64,000 nucleotides of DNA from JAUVRX01 sp049664225 (GCA_049664225.1 JBATEX010000030.1:1-64000); one strand, 5' to 3'. Numbered from the stretch's first letter, positions 42,478-51,782 are shown. Program-made: numbers and translations. The notes: generated by a model from the letters alone, not told the origin.

Positions 42478-44895
42478 ATGAATGACAGAACCCGAAGACT
42501 TCGACAAGAGAGCCTGGATCTTCTGCCCTCGATCTCCAGCGAGCGGGCCGAGCTGCTGACTGACTTCTACCTGGAGCACCTCGGGCGACACTCGGTGCCG
42601 GTGCTGCGGGCCATGTCCTTCCATCATCTCTGCCGAGAGAAGACCCTCTATTTGGGCGAAGAGGAGCTCATCGTCGGCGAGAGGGGGCCTCGGCCCAAAG
42701 CGGTTCCCACCTATCCGGAGCTCACCTGCCACAGCCTCGAAGATCTGAGAATCCTCGATTCGCGACCCAAGACCGCCTATCAAGTTCCCGATCGTTGCCT
42801 GGAAGCCTACGAGAACAAGGTGATCCCCTTCTGGCAGGGCCGCTCGATGCGGGACCGGATCTTCGCTGATCTGCCCGAGGAATGGCACGAAGCCTATGAA
42901 GCGGGCATCTACACCGAGTTCATGGAGCAGCGGGCTCCCGGCCATACGGTTCTCGACGACAAGATCTACACGAAAGGGATGCTGGACTTCAAACAGGACA
43001 TTGCCGAGTCGCTGGCCGCCCTTGATTTTGCGGAGGATCCGAAGGCACAGGAGAAGCGTGAAGCCCTTCGGGCCATGGACATCTCGTGCGATGCGGTGAT
43101 CCTCTTTGCCGAGCGGCACGCCGAGCTGGCAGAGGATCGGGCGGCAGCGGAGAAGGATCTTGGACGGCGGGCCGAGCTCGAGAAGATCGGGGAGGTCTGC
43201 CGGCACGTTCCGGCCAGGGCGCCGAGGGACTTCCACGAAGCGCTTCAGTACTACTGGTTCTGCCACTTGGCGGTGATCACCGAGCTCAATGGCTGGGATG
43301 CTTTCAACCCAGGGCATCTGGACCAGCATCTCCTGCCGTTCTACGAGCAAGGTCTGGCAGACGGCACCCTGTCACGAGAGTCTGCCCGGGAGCTGCTGGA
43401 GGCCTTCTTCGTCAAGTTCAACAATCATCCAGCGCCACCCAAGGTCGGGGTCACCGCCGCCGAGAGCGGCACCTATACCGATTTCGCCAATATCAACATC
43501 GGAGGCCTCCTCCAGGACGGCTCGGACGGCTCCAACGAGATCTCCCACATGCTTCTGGATATCGTGGACGAGATGCACCTCCTGCAACCCAGCACCAATG
43601 TGCAGCTCTCGCGCAAGACGCCCAATGCCCTGCTCGAGCACACGCTCCGGGTAGTTCGCCAGGGCTATGGCTTCCCGTCCATCTTCAACGCCGACACAGT
43701 CGTGGAGGAACAGATCCGGCAGGGTAAGTCTCTGGAGGACGCGCGTGCAGGCGGGTGTAGCGGCTGTGTGGAAGTGGGAGCCTTCGGCAAGGAGGCGTAC
43801 ATACTCACCGGCTATTTCAATTTGCCCAAGGTTCTGGACCTGGCGCTCCACAACGGTTTCGATCCGAAGACGCAGCGACAGCTCGGACCCGAAACCGGAG
43901 AGGCCGCGACCTTTTCCACCTTCGATGACCTCTTCGAAGCCTTCGAGCGGCAGTTGCGGCACTTCATCGACCTCAAGATTCGCGGCAATCAGATCATCGA
44001 GAGCCTGTTTGCCAGAGAGATGCCGGCGCCGTTCCTGTCGGTCCTCATCGACGACTGCATCGCCGAGGGTCGGGACTACAATGCAGGGGGAGCGCGCTAT
44101 AACAACACCTTCATCCAGGCGGTCGGCATCGGGACCATCACCGACAGCCTGGCTGCTATCAAGGAACTGGTCTACGAGAAGGCAAGCACCGGACTGGACG
44201 AGCTGGTGGCGATCCTGGATCGCGACTTCTCAGAAGACGAGCCACTACGACAACGCCTCCTCCACCGCACTCACAAATACGGCAATGACGACGACTACGC
44301 CGACGATCTCATGAGGCGGGTCTTCCAGTCGGCCTTCGAGGCCATCGACGGGCGGCCGACCGCGAAGGGCGGTACCTATCGTCTGGAGATGCTACCCACC
44401 ACCTGCCATGTCTATTTCGGCTCGGTGACCGGCGCGACGGCCGATGGGCGCCAGGATGGGCAGCCGGTCTCGGAGGGGATCTCGCCGGTCCAGGGGAGCG
44501 ATCGGAGTGGCCCCACGGCGGTCCTCAAGTCGGCTGGCAAGATGGACCACGTCAAGACCGGCGGCACCCTTCTCAACATGAAGTTCAGCCCTTCACTTCT
44601 CGCAGGAGAGGAGGGCATCGACAACCTGGCCCATCTGGTTCGGTCCTACTTCAAGATGGATGGCCATCACGTGCAGTTCAACGTCGTGAATGCGGAGCTA
44701 CTCAGGCAGGCACAGGCGGATCCGGCCTCGCACCGGGACCTCATCGTCAGGGTCGCCGGCTACAGCGACTATTTCTGTGATCTGTCGACCGAGCTGCAGG
44801 AAGAGATCATTGCTCGAACCGAGCACGGCTCTTTCGGCCAGGACGAGGCTCGGGGCGGAAGCGCCGAGCCTCAGGACAGGGTGCTCGTGGGCTGA
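42478..44895 (+). CDS. hypD: Glycyl-radical enzyme, probable trans-4-hydroxy-L-proline dehydratase
   Basis: An 805-residue glycyl-radical enzyme. Radical glycine G761 lies in RVAGYSDYFCDL near the C-terminus; the thiyl cysteine is C430 in GGCSGCVEVGAFGKEAY. Compared from memory with the Clostridioides difficile hydroxyproline dehydratase (H160, S334, D339, F340, C434, E436, Y450, T645), every residue is present at a constant offset of four: H156, S330, D335, F336, C430, E432, Y446, T641. That enzyme converts trans-4-hydroxy-L-proline to 1-pyrroline-5-carboxylate and water. No proC (pyrroline-5-carboxylate reductase) is in the window. The operon is GntR, activase, enzyme. The symbol should not be confused with hydrogenase hypD. 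Confidence 0.87.
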   Translation: MNDRTRRLRQESLDLLPSISSERAELLTDFYLEHLGRHSVPVLRAMSFHHLCREKTLYLGEEELIVGERGPRPKAVPTYPELTCHSLEDLRILDSRPKTAYQVPDRCLEAYENKVIPFWQGRSMRDRIFADLPEEWHEAYEAGIYTEFMEQRAPGHTVLDDKIYTKGMLDFKQDIAESLAALDFAEDPKAQEKREALRAMDISCDAVILFAERHAELAEDRAAAEKDLGRRAELEKIGEVCRHVPARAPRDFHEALQYYWFCHLAVITELNGWDAFNPGHLDQHLLPFYEQGLADGTLSRESARELLEAFFVKFNNHPAPPKVGVTAAESGTYTDFANINIGGLLQDGSDGSNEISHMLLDIVDEMHLLQPSTNVQLSRKTPNALLEHTLRVVRQGYGFPSIFNADTVVEEQIRQGKSLEDARAGGCSGCVEVGAFGKEAYILTGYFNLPKVLDLALHNGFDPKTQRQLGPETGEAATFSTFDDLFEAFERQLRHFIDLKIRGNQIIESLFAREMPAPFLSVLIDDCIAEGRDYNAGGARYNNTFIQAVGIGTITDSLAAIKELVYEKASTGLDELVAILDRDFSEDEPLRQRLLHRTHKYGNDDDYADDLMRRVFQSAFEAIDGRPTAKGGTYRLEMLPTTCHVYFGSVTGATADGRQDGQPVSEGISPVQGSDRSGPTAVLKSAGKMDHVKTGGTLLNMKFSPSLLAGEEGIDNLAHLVRSYFKMDGHHVQFNVVNAELLRQAQADPASHRDLIVRVAGYSDYFCDLSTELQEEIIARTEHGSFGQDEARGGSAEPQDRVLVG

Positions 44896-44898
44896 AGC

Positions 44899-46236
44899 TC
44901 ACTGGCAGCGAACCTGAAAAGAGCTGATGCTGTCGTTGCCGACTCGAGAGCTCCTCAGATCTGAAATGTCGCGATTGGTCTCGGTGTAGGTGCCCTGGAA
45001 CCGAGGGTCCGGATACAGGCGCACCGCGCACCCTGGGGCGACCCGCACGGAGCTCGCCTCGTCGTTGGCGCCGAACGCGGACCGCAGGTCACCCACATCC
45101 GAGTCGAAGGAATAGGCGGTACCGCGGAAGTTCGTATCCTCGTAGAGTGTGACCCGGATGGTGGCGTCCTGGCTCGAAGCGCCATCGCTCCAAGGGTCCT
45201 TGTTTCCTTCGCAGCGCACCTGCATAGAGGTGACCCTGTCGTTACCAACCGGCGAACCACGCAGGTCGGAGATATCACGGTCCGCTTCGATGTAGGTACC
45301 CCGGAAATTGGCCTCGGCGTAGAGCCTGACGCGACAGCCGGAGCTGACCCGCGCAGAGGTGGCGCTATCGTTGCCAACGTAGGAGCCTCTCAGGTCGGAG
45401 ACGTCGTCGGTGAATGTCTGGCTGGTGCCGGAGAAGTTTAGGTCTCTATAAAGCGTGACGCCGTAGGTGGCGCTGTCGCCATCCCATCCCCCATCTCCAT
45501 CGTTCCAGCTGCCTCCGTCGCTCCAGCCCGCGCCCTCGTCTACGCACAGAACCCTCATGGAGGTGACGCTGTCGTTGCCTACCGGCGAACCACGCAGGTC
45601 GGAGACATCGCGGTCCACTTCAACGTAGGTACCTCGGTAATCGACATCGGCGTAGAGCCTGGCGCGACAGCCTCGATCGACTCGCACAGAGGTAGCTGTG
45701 TCGTTGCCGACAAAGGAGCGTCTCATGTCGGGGATGTCTCCGGAGAAGGACTGGCTGGCACCAGAGAAGTTGAGGTCACGATACAAAGTGACGCCGTGAT
45801 TGGAGCTGTCACCACCCCAACTCGAGTCGCCACCTCTCCAGGCCCCGCCGGCGCCGCTCCATTCGCCCTCGTTCCCTTCACAGCGGACACGCATGGACGT
45901 GACGGAGTCGTTGCCGACCGACGAACCTCTGAGATCGGAGATATCGCGGTCCACCTCGAGGTAGCTGCCCCGGTAGTCCGCATCGGCGTAGAGTCTGGCT
46001 CGGCAGCCCGAGCTGATCCGCACAGAGGTGACGCTGTCGTTGCCAACGTAGGAGCCTCTCAGGTCGGTGACGTCGTCGGAGAAGGTCTGGCTAGTGCCCG
46101 AGAAACCGAGGTCTCGATAGAGAGTCACCCCGCCTGGCTGGTTCTCATATTGGGCGTTGGCGGTAGATGCCAGGCAGATGGCAAGGCAAGAGACCAGCAG
46201 AATCTTGCGGTGAACTAGGACCACTGACTGTCGCAT
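44899..46236 (-). CDS. Secreted protein of four beta/gamma-crystallin domains
   Basis: A 445-residue protein. ATG 46236 with GGAGGGAAG upstream and a signal peptide (ILLVSCLAICLASTANAQ). Eight Greek-key motifs in four domains repeat with little change: GVTLYRDLNFSGTSQTF, DLRGSYVGNDSVTSVRV, RLYADADYRGTYVEVDRD. Each key holds the calcium motif [ND][ND]xx[ST]S (NDSVTS, NDTATS, NDSATS, NDRVTS, NDEASS, NDSISS), so up to eight Ca2+ sites are expected. Linkers between domains are Gly/Trp/Asp-rich. Function unknown; such proteins are often envelope or spore-coat stabilisers. It converges with the glycyl-radical gene with 3 nt between stops. Confidence 0.9.
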   Translation of the reverse strand: MRQSVVLVHRKILLVSCLAICLASTANAQYENQPGGVTLYRDLGFSGTSQTFSDDVTDLRGSYVGNDSVTSVRISSGCRARLYADADYRGSYLEVDRDISDLRGSSVGNDSVTSMRVRCEGNEGEWSGAGGAWRGGDSSWGGDSSNHGVTLYRDLNFSGASQSFSGDIPDMRRSFVGNDTATSVRVDRGCRARLYADVDYRGTYVEVDRDVSDLRGSPVGNDSVTSMRVLCVDEGAGWSDGGSWNDGDGGWDGDSATYGVTLYRDLNFSGTSQTFTDDVSDLRGSYVGNDSATSARVSSGCRVRLYAEANFRGTYIEADRDISDLRGSPVGNDRVTSMQVRCEGNKDPWSDGASSQDATIRVTLYEDTNFRGTAYSFDSDVGDLRSAFGANDEASSVRVAPGCAVRLYPDPRFQGTYTETNRDISDLRSSRVGNDSISSFQVRCQ

Positions 46237-46468
46237 ATTCAGGCTTCCCTCCTTCTCCTTGGTGGCACTGCAAGTCCTATCTTGCCGCTTGACAGAAACC
46301 AATTCTAGTACCAAGCCGGTTGTGCGGATCCGAACGTCGGCTTCCCGGGTTCGAACACCTTTGGCCCAACCACTTGCAATCGGTGCAAATTCAGGCGGGT
46401 TTTTCGGGATCCAAGTTGGGTATGCCTCTTGCTTATAGGTTCAGAGTATCCGGGACAAGGAGCGAGCT

Positions 46469-49000
46469 ATGACCGGGCCTCACCAATCCTCCGAGCAAGA
46501 TCATCGGTTCCAATTTGCCTCGTCTGAGCCAGCGCCTCGGTCGGGAGTCTCGGTAAAGGGCCTGCTGAGTGATGTACGGCATGGCCTGCGGTTCATCGCG
46601 CGCCAACCACTGTTTGCTGGCGGGGTTGTGGTTCTTCTGGCCCTGGGAATCGGGGCCACGACCGTCGTCTTCAGCTTGATCGATGCGGTGTTGTTGACTC
46701 CGATGCCCTATCCGGAGCCGGACCGTTTGGTCATGATCTGGGAGACTCAGCCAAACTTCGAACGGATGCCCCTTTCTGGGCCCAACTTCCTGGACTTCAA
46801 TGAGCGGTCTCGGTCATTCGAGTCGATGGCGGCAGTTTGGGCCTATTACTTCAGCCTCACTGGCGGCGACGAGCCAGTTCGACTCGGCGGTTGCAGGGTC
46901 ACCTCGGAGCTCTTCGACGTCCTGAGAGTCAAACCGGAACTGGGTCGAGGCTTTCAGCCTGCGGATGAGAGGGAAGGTGCCGAGCCGGTCGCGATCCTCA
47001 GTCATGGCCTGTGGCGACGGAGCTTCGGGGGCTCGCCGGATGTCATTGGCGAAACAGTTCAGGTCAACGGGCAGGCTCATATCGTTGTCGGTGTCATGCC
47101 CACCGATTTCAAGCTGGTAACGCCTTGGACCCGGGACCGTGACATCGAGATGTTTCTGCCGCTGACCTTGAGCCCTGCGCTCGATTCACGAGACGATCAC
47201 TCCTTCATGGCTATCGCTCGTCTCGGTGAGGGATCGACTCTGGAGAGCGCCCAGGCCGAGATGGATCGCATTGCTGCGGATCTGGAGGCCGCTTACACGA
47301 CAACCAACAAGAACTACGGTGCCCGAGTTGCTGCACTGCACTCGGAAATGGTCGGTCGGACCGGGAATCAACTGCTGATGCTCATGGTGGCTGCGATCTG
47401 CGTCCTGCTGATCGCCTGTGCCAACGTTGGCGGCCTGATGCTCGCCAAGGCCGCGTCGAGGGAGAACGAACTGGCTGTCCGCTTCAGTCTCGGGGCCGAC
47501 CGCGGACGACTGGTGCTGCAGCTTCTGGCGGAGTACCTGCCTCTGGCGGTTCTGGGTGGAGCCCTGGGGGCGTGCTTGGCATGGTGGGCTCTCGACGGAT
47601 TGAGATTCCTGGTGCCTCGAACTCCGTCGGGCAGTGCTGATTACGGAATCCAAGCCGGGACCCTGGTGATCGTCTCCCTCCTGTCACTGATTTTGGCTGT
47701 GCTTCTTGGAGTCTTGCCGGCCTTGGGCTCTTCCAGTCTTCAGCTTGCCAAGTCGCTCAACGAGGGCCGAGGCAGCCTTTTTGCCAGTCCACGTCGAGCC
47801 CGCGTCTATCGAGCTCTCATCATCGTACAGCTTGCATTGACCCTGATTCTGGCCAACGGAGCCGCTCTGATGCTCGTCAGCTACTCGAAGCTGCAGCGGT
47901 CCGACCACGGTTTCGATCCTGCCGGAGTCACTGCGGTTCCTCTTCATCTCGCTGGGCCGAGCTACGACAGTGCCGAAAAGGTGCTCGCCTTCCTCCGCGA
48001 AGTGGGTCCTCGCATCAGATCGCTGCCAGGCGTGGAGGTGGCCGGTACGACGAGCAAGTTGCCTCTGGACGGGGGCACCAATGGGGAGGTCGCCATCGAG
48101 GGTCGCGAAGGCGACTGGGAAGACAAGCTGGGGCCTCTTGCAGAGCAGTCCTTCGTGACTCCTGGGTACTTTCGTGCCATGACCATCGGCTTGGTGGATG
48201 GCAGACTCCTGGAAGAGCGGGACTTAGGGTCGGAGGCAGCGGTGGCGGTCGTCAACAAGACGTTTGCAGACCTTTCCTGGCCCGAAACCGATCCCATCGG
48301 CAAGCGCTTTGCCATCCATGACGACCTCCAGTGGATCACGGTCGTCGGGGTTGTCGGTGATGTTCGGCAGTGGGGCGCGGAGCGTCCGGTCATTCCAGAG
48401 TACTATCTGCCGTTTGGGCCTCACCCCGCCTACTGGGCGGGATGGCGTTTCTGGGCCGAGAGGCAGTTTCTCATCTTTCGATCGGACGTGGCTCTCGACG
48501 GGCTCCGCGAAGCACTGCGAAGTGAGATTCGCGGTTTGGCGCCTGAGCAGTCGGTTTCGGAGATGCAGACTCTGGACGAAGTCATCGCGTCGGCGACCGT
48601 GCGCCGGCGATTCAATACCCTTCTGATCACGATCTTCAGCGCGGTGGGCATCGTGTTGGTTGCGATGGGCGTCTTCGGAATGATGTCGACCTTCGTCACC
48701 CAACGTCAGCACGAAATTGGAGTCCGCATGGCGCTGGGGGCTGACCAGCCTCGAGTGCTGCGTCTGGTATTTGGCTACTCGATGCGCCTACTGGGCATCG
48801 GAGTCGCGGTGGGTCTGGCGGTGATCTTGGTTTCCGGAAAGCTGATCGGGAGCCTGCTCTACGCAGTGAACCCGGCTGATCCCATCGTGCTGGTGGGTGG
48901 CACGGCTTTTGTCCTGCTGATCGGCCTATTGGGGGCCTTCATGCCGGCGCTTCGCGCTGCCAGGGTCGATCCTGTGGCAGCTCTGAGGAAAGAGAACTAG
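46469..49000 (+). CDS. ADOP-family FtsX/MacB-like permease
   Basis: An 843-residue membrane protein of the acidobacterial duplicated orphan permease type: MacB periplasmic core (GIGATTVVFSLIDAVLLTPMPYPEPDRLVMIWE), two FtsX permease blocks (four helices about 300-420, four near 690-835) and the ending LPALRAARVDPVAALRKEN typical of the family. No ATPase gene is adjacent, as is usual for ADOPs. AAGGAG precedes the ATG. Substrate unknown; it could export peptides or act in the envelope with an ATPase encoded elsewhere. The gene ends at a strong hairpin. Confidence 0.95.
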   Translation: MTGPHQSSEQDHRFQFASSEPAPRSGVSVKGLLSDVRHGLRFIARQPLFAGGVVVLLALGIGATTVVFSLIDAVLLTPMPYPEPDRLVMIWETQPNFERMPLSGPNFLDFNERSRSFESMAAVWAYYFSLTGGDEPVRLGGCRVTSELFDVLRVKPELGRGFQPADEREGAEPVAILSHGLWRRSFGGSPDVIGETVQVNGQAHIVVGVMPTDFKLVTPWTRDRDIEMFLPLTLSPALDSRDDHSFMAIARLGEGSTLESAQAEMDRIAADLEAAYTTTNKNYGARVAALHSEMVGRTGNQLLMLMVAAICVLLIACANVGGLMLAKAASRENELAVRFSLGADRGRLVLQLLAEYLPLAVLGGALGACLAWWALDGLRFLVPRTPSGSADYGIQAGTLVIVSLLSLILAVLLGVLPALGSSSLQLAKSLNEGRGSLFASPRRARVYRALIIVQLALTLILANGAALMLVSYSKLQRSDHGFDPAGVTAVPLHLAGPSYDSAEKVLAFLREVGPRIRSLPGVEVAGTTSKLPLDGGTNGEVAIEGREGDWEDKLGPLAEQSFVTPGYFRAMTIGLVDGRLLEERDLGSEAAVAVVNKTFADLSWPETDPIGKRFAIHDDLQWITVVGVVGDVRQWGAERPVIPEYYLPFGPHPAYWAGWRFWAERQFLIFRSDVALDGLREALRSEIRGLAPEQSVSEMQTLDEVIASATVRRRFNTLLITIFSAVGIVLVAMGVFGMMSTFVTQRQHEIGVRMALGADQPRVLRLVFGYSMRLLGIGVAVGLAVILVSGKLIGSLLYAVNPADPIVLVGGTAFVLLIGLLGAFMPALRAARVDPVAALRKEN

Positions 49001-49001
49001 T

Positions 49002-49026
49002 CCAGGCCGGGGGCGCCCCGGCCTGG
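49002..49026. terminator. Perfect 11-bp hairpin between convergent genes
   Basis: CCAGGCCGGGG, loop GCG, CCCCGGCCTGG, starting 2 nt after the ADOP stop and 34 nt from the end of the RRM gene. A likely bidirectional terminator. Confidence 0.7.
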
Positions 49027-49059
49027 GGTTCTCGAGTCTTGGGTCCTTGTTCGTAGGGA

Positions 49060-49500
49060 CTAGAGGCTGCGCTTCTTGCCCCGCATGCCTCGACGGCTGC
49101 CTTTCGGCCGGCCGGCCTTGCCTTTGGCACCACCACCACCACCACCACCGCCGCCGCCACCGCCACCACCGCCGCCGTACGACGGCCCCGAGTTGTAGGG
49201 CGCCGATCCAGGCGATCGTTTGGCGCGATCCTCCGCCTCATTGATGCGGAGTTTGCGGCCTCCCAGGTCGTGTTGGTCGAATCGGGACACGGCCTCCTGA
49301 GCTGAAGCGCCGTCGGCGAACTCTACGAAGGCGAACCCTCTTGGACGGCCCGTCATCCGGTCGGCCGGGACGTGGACATTCTTGACCTCGCCGACCTCAG
49401 AGAAGAGGGCCTCGAGCTCCGATTCTGTGGTTTCGTAATTCAGGTTACCGACGAAAATTGTGTTGCTGATGACTGTACTCCTTTCCCGAGTCGCACTCAC
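49060..49500 (-). CDS. RRM RNA-binding protein with polyglycine linker
   Basis: Up to 146 residues. The RRM has intact RNP2 (IFVGNLNY) and RNP1 (RGFAFVEF). A stretch of 16 glycines (coded by GGT/GGC at about 49129-49177) and a basic tail (KGKAGRPKGSRRGMRGKKRS) follow, as in small bacterial cold-inducible RNA-binding proteins. The GTG at 49500 has no Shine-Dalgarno. An ATC at 49470 does: AAAGGAG then 7 nt, giving ATC AGC AAC ACA, i.e. a start like the usual MSNTIFVGNL. I give the canonical start and flag the alternative. A role as an RNA chaperone is from the family. Confidence 0.87.
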   Translation of the reverse strand: MSATRERSTVISNTIFVGNLNYETTESELEALFSEVGEVKNVHVPADRMTGRPRGFAFVEFADGASAQEAVSRFDQHDLGGRKLRINEAEDRAKRSPGSAPYNSGPSYGGGGGGGGGGGGGGGGAKGKAGRPKGSRRGMRGKKRSL

Positions 49501-49859
49501 TGTTGGCCGCGCGATCCGGATCTGCGCGGCTCGATGATTTGACCTTCAGCGCAAGTCTACCTGCAGCGTAGGTCTAGTTGAACCCCTCCCTCTGAGTTGG
49601 CACTAGGAGGACGGGCGCGGACTCGATGTCGGAGAAACACTGCTTGCGGGTGGAAGTCAGTGAATCACCCGGTGCAACCAGACCAGCGTCACAAAGTTAG
49701 CACACGAATTGGGAAACGCTCGAACGAGTCGAAACACCGTGCTACGATCCGCCGGCAGTCGGCCTCTTCATTCCCGCCCATGTGGCAGAGCCCATCGGGC
49801 GGGAGCTCGGGCCTGGAAAGTGTCGATAGCCAATCCCTGCCCCAGAGGAGAAATTGATC
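49501..49859. other. Divergent intergenic region with a 5'-leader hairpin
   Basis: Lies between the RRM gene and the SlyD-type gene. TGCTACGAT at about 49739 resembles an extended -10 for the plus strand, though the -35 is weak. Downstream, TCCCGCCC (49772-49779) and GGGCGGGA (49797-49804) form an exact 8-bp stem in the presumed 5' leader of the FKBP gene. No ORF is supported. Confidence 0.45.
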
Positions 49860-50279
49860 GTGATTGAAGAAGGCAGCACAGTATCTATCGAGTACACGCT
49901 GACCCTGGACGACGGCACCACAGCTGACACAAACGTGGGCGATGAGCCGCTGGTCTACAGTCAAGGCCAGCAGGAGATTCTCCCTGCCCTCGAAGAGGCC
50001 CTTGCCGGACTCGAAGTCGGAAACACGAAGAAAGTCGCTTTGACCGCTGAAGAGGGCTACGGCCTGGTCGATCCTGACGGCTTCCAGGAAGTGGCTCCCG
50101 ACATAGTGCCCGAAGACGCTCGAACGGTGGGAACCCTGCTCGTTGCCAGCGACGGGGAAGGCAATGAGCAACCGATTCGCGTGCACGAAGTGAACGAAGA
50201 TCAGATCGTCCTCGATTTCAACCATCCGTTGGCGGGACAGGCACTCAATTTCGACATCAAGATCGTGGCGATCGAGTAG
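49860..50279 (+). CDS. SlyD-like FKBP-type peptidyl-prolyl isomerase
   Basis: A 139-residue protein. GTG 49860 is chosen because GGAG lies 9 nt upstream; a TTG at 49854 is too close to it. The FKBP part has STVSIEYTLTLDDGTTADT, LVYSQGQQEILPALEEALAG, EEGYGLVD and the C-terminal FDIKIV; the insert-in-flap domain spans about 70-125 with FNHPLAGQALNFD, the marker of SlyD. The metal-binding His-rich tail of E. coli SlyD is absent, so it is the short form. It folds proline-limited proteins in the cytosol. Stops of this gene and the next convergent one are 12 nt apart. Confidence 0.92.
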   Translation: MIEEGSTVSIEYTLTLDDGTTADTNVGDEPLVYSQGQQEILPALEEALAGLEVGNTKKVALTAEEGYGLVDPDGFQEVAPDIVPEDARTVGTLLVASDGEGNEQPIRVHEVNEDQIVLDFNHPLAGQALNFDIKIVAIE

Positions 50280-50291
50280 CTTCAGGTCGGT

Positions 50292-51608
50292 CTATTCCAG
50301 GACCAGTGCCATGTCGCGAAAGTTGATGACATAGGCACTGAACTTGTGCAGCACGTCCAGCCCGATGTTGCAGAAGAGGTAGTTCTCTTCGGGCGCCCGA
50401 ATCGGGCGGGTGTAAACATCCACTTCTTGCAGGTTGGCGCCGCCTGCGGCGATGGTCAGTGCGAGTCGCGGAACCCGCAGAGCCGATAGCTCCTGAAAGC
50501 CGCCGACGCCACCGGTGGTTACCGTGATCTCTCTCCCCATGGATTCCAGGCGCTCGCGATAGCGCTGGAAGAACGGCTCGTAGAAGACTGTCTTGTTAGC
50601 GCCGGTGTCGAGACGACAGACCAGGTCGTCGCCGCCGTAACGAATCTGTACCAGGGGATCCAGGTCGTCGAGGGCCAGATTTCCCAGCTTGCGGACGGGC
50701 GGGCGTGAGGGGATCTCCATGACGTCATCTCGGCGGAAGCGGATCTCCCCCATGGCCTCGACGACCGGGAAGCCGACCAGGCCTGGGATCCGGTGGCCGC
50801 CTGGAAAGGTGAGGAGCTCGTCTGGAAAGACCAGGAATACGACGTTGCTGTAGTCGACCTTGCCGATGGACATCTGCTTGGCCACGGCCACGTCCGCCAC
50901 AACCCTGCCGCCCGTGGAGGTAGCGACCTCCACCCCTGCCGGCCTGATCGTCAGACCCAGCGCCTTGGCCTCAGAGGCCATGATGACGGAGAAGTTGGCG
51001 CCGGTGTCGAGGGAAAACCGGCGCTTTGCGTCGCCGATCTTGAGCGGCACCCGGCGAGTAGCTCCCAACGCCAGGCGACTCGAGCGCGCTATTCGGGCCT
51101 CCTGGGGAGGTACGTCCACCAGCGCTTCGAGAAGGGGCAGGGTGCCCCTGACCTCCTGCTCGACAGCGGGATCCTCTTCCCGAGTCGGTGAAGCCAAGAG
51201 CGCGCGGGCAGCCGAGAGGGCTTCGCTGTAGCGGTGAAGCCGCAAATTGGCGGTCAATAGCAGGTGTCTCAGCCTGAGGGAGTCCAGGGGAGGCACGCCG
51301 CCCTCCTCGAGCACGGACTCGGCGATTTGGATCGATTCGGTGGGTTGGTTGAAGGCCAGCGCAACGGCCGCGGCGAAGAAACGGTGCTCGAGTGGTTGCG
51401 GCTCGCCCTCGTGGTCTCCGGTGAGTTGTTCGCGCAATGAGAAGAAATCCCGGCTCTCATAGAGGGCCTGAAGATCGACCCCTGCTGGCGGAGCGTCCGG
51501 CTTTGCGTCTTCAGCCGGGGCTGGTCTCGCCACGCCGCAGAGGATCCAGAACGCGAGCGCCATCCAATTGCCCAGGGTGCTCCGGCCAAGACAACCTTCT
51601 CTACGCAT
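50292..51608 (-). CDS. Exported two-domain retropepsin-like aspartic protease
   Basis: A 438-residue protein. Leader at 15-32 (MALAFWILCGVARPAPAED). Residues 45-170 are helical, TPR-like. Two retropepsin-like domains follow, each with the active-site motif: RRFSLDTGANFSVIM (about 197-211) and VCRLDTGANKTVFY (about 330-343). Bacterial retropepsin-like proteins mostly carry one motif and dimerise; two on one chain would allow an internal dimer, as in pepsin. The ends ELSALRVPRLALTIAAGGA and NYLFCNIGLDVLHKF fit the family. Predicted periplasmic or membrane-tethered; substrate unknown. Confidence 0.85.
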   Translation of the reverse strand: MRREGCLGRSTLGNWMALAFWILCGVARPAPAEDAKPDAPPAGVDLQALYESRDFFSLREQLTGDHEGEPQPLEHRFFAAAVALAFNQPTESIQIAESVLEEGGVPPLDSLRLRHLLLTANLRLHRYSEALSAARALLASPTREEDPAVEQEVRGTLPLLEALVDVPPQEARIARSSRLALGATRRVPLKIGDAKRRFSLDTGANFSVIMASEAKALGLTIRPAGVEVATSTGGRVVADVAVAKQMSIGKVDYSNVVFLVFPDELLTFPGGHRIPGLVGFPVVEAMGEIRFRRDDVMEIPSRPPVRKLGNLALDDLDPLVQIRYGGDDLVCRLDTGANKTVFYEPFFQRYRERLESMGREITVTTGGVGGFQELSALRVPRLALTIAAGGANLQEVDVYTRPIRAPEENYLFCNIGLDVLHKFSAYVINFRDMALVLE

Positions 51609-51782
51609 TGCGTCGATATTCCTATCAGCTCCAGGACCGGTTTCCCAAACGCCGACGACCTTGCAAGGGCATCCGACATGAGAGTTGGAGGGAACCAGAA
51701 CTCTTCACAGCCGTTGTTTCATGGTTGTGAGACCATTGGGGCAGCGAGGTACCGACGGCGCCAGGCCGGAGACCACCAGGCC

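Noticed and set aside
44899..46236. Repeat array of about 300-bp units as a mobile or tandem element
   Set aside because: The units are the beta/gamma-crystallin domains of one gene, in frame throughout.
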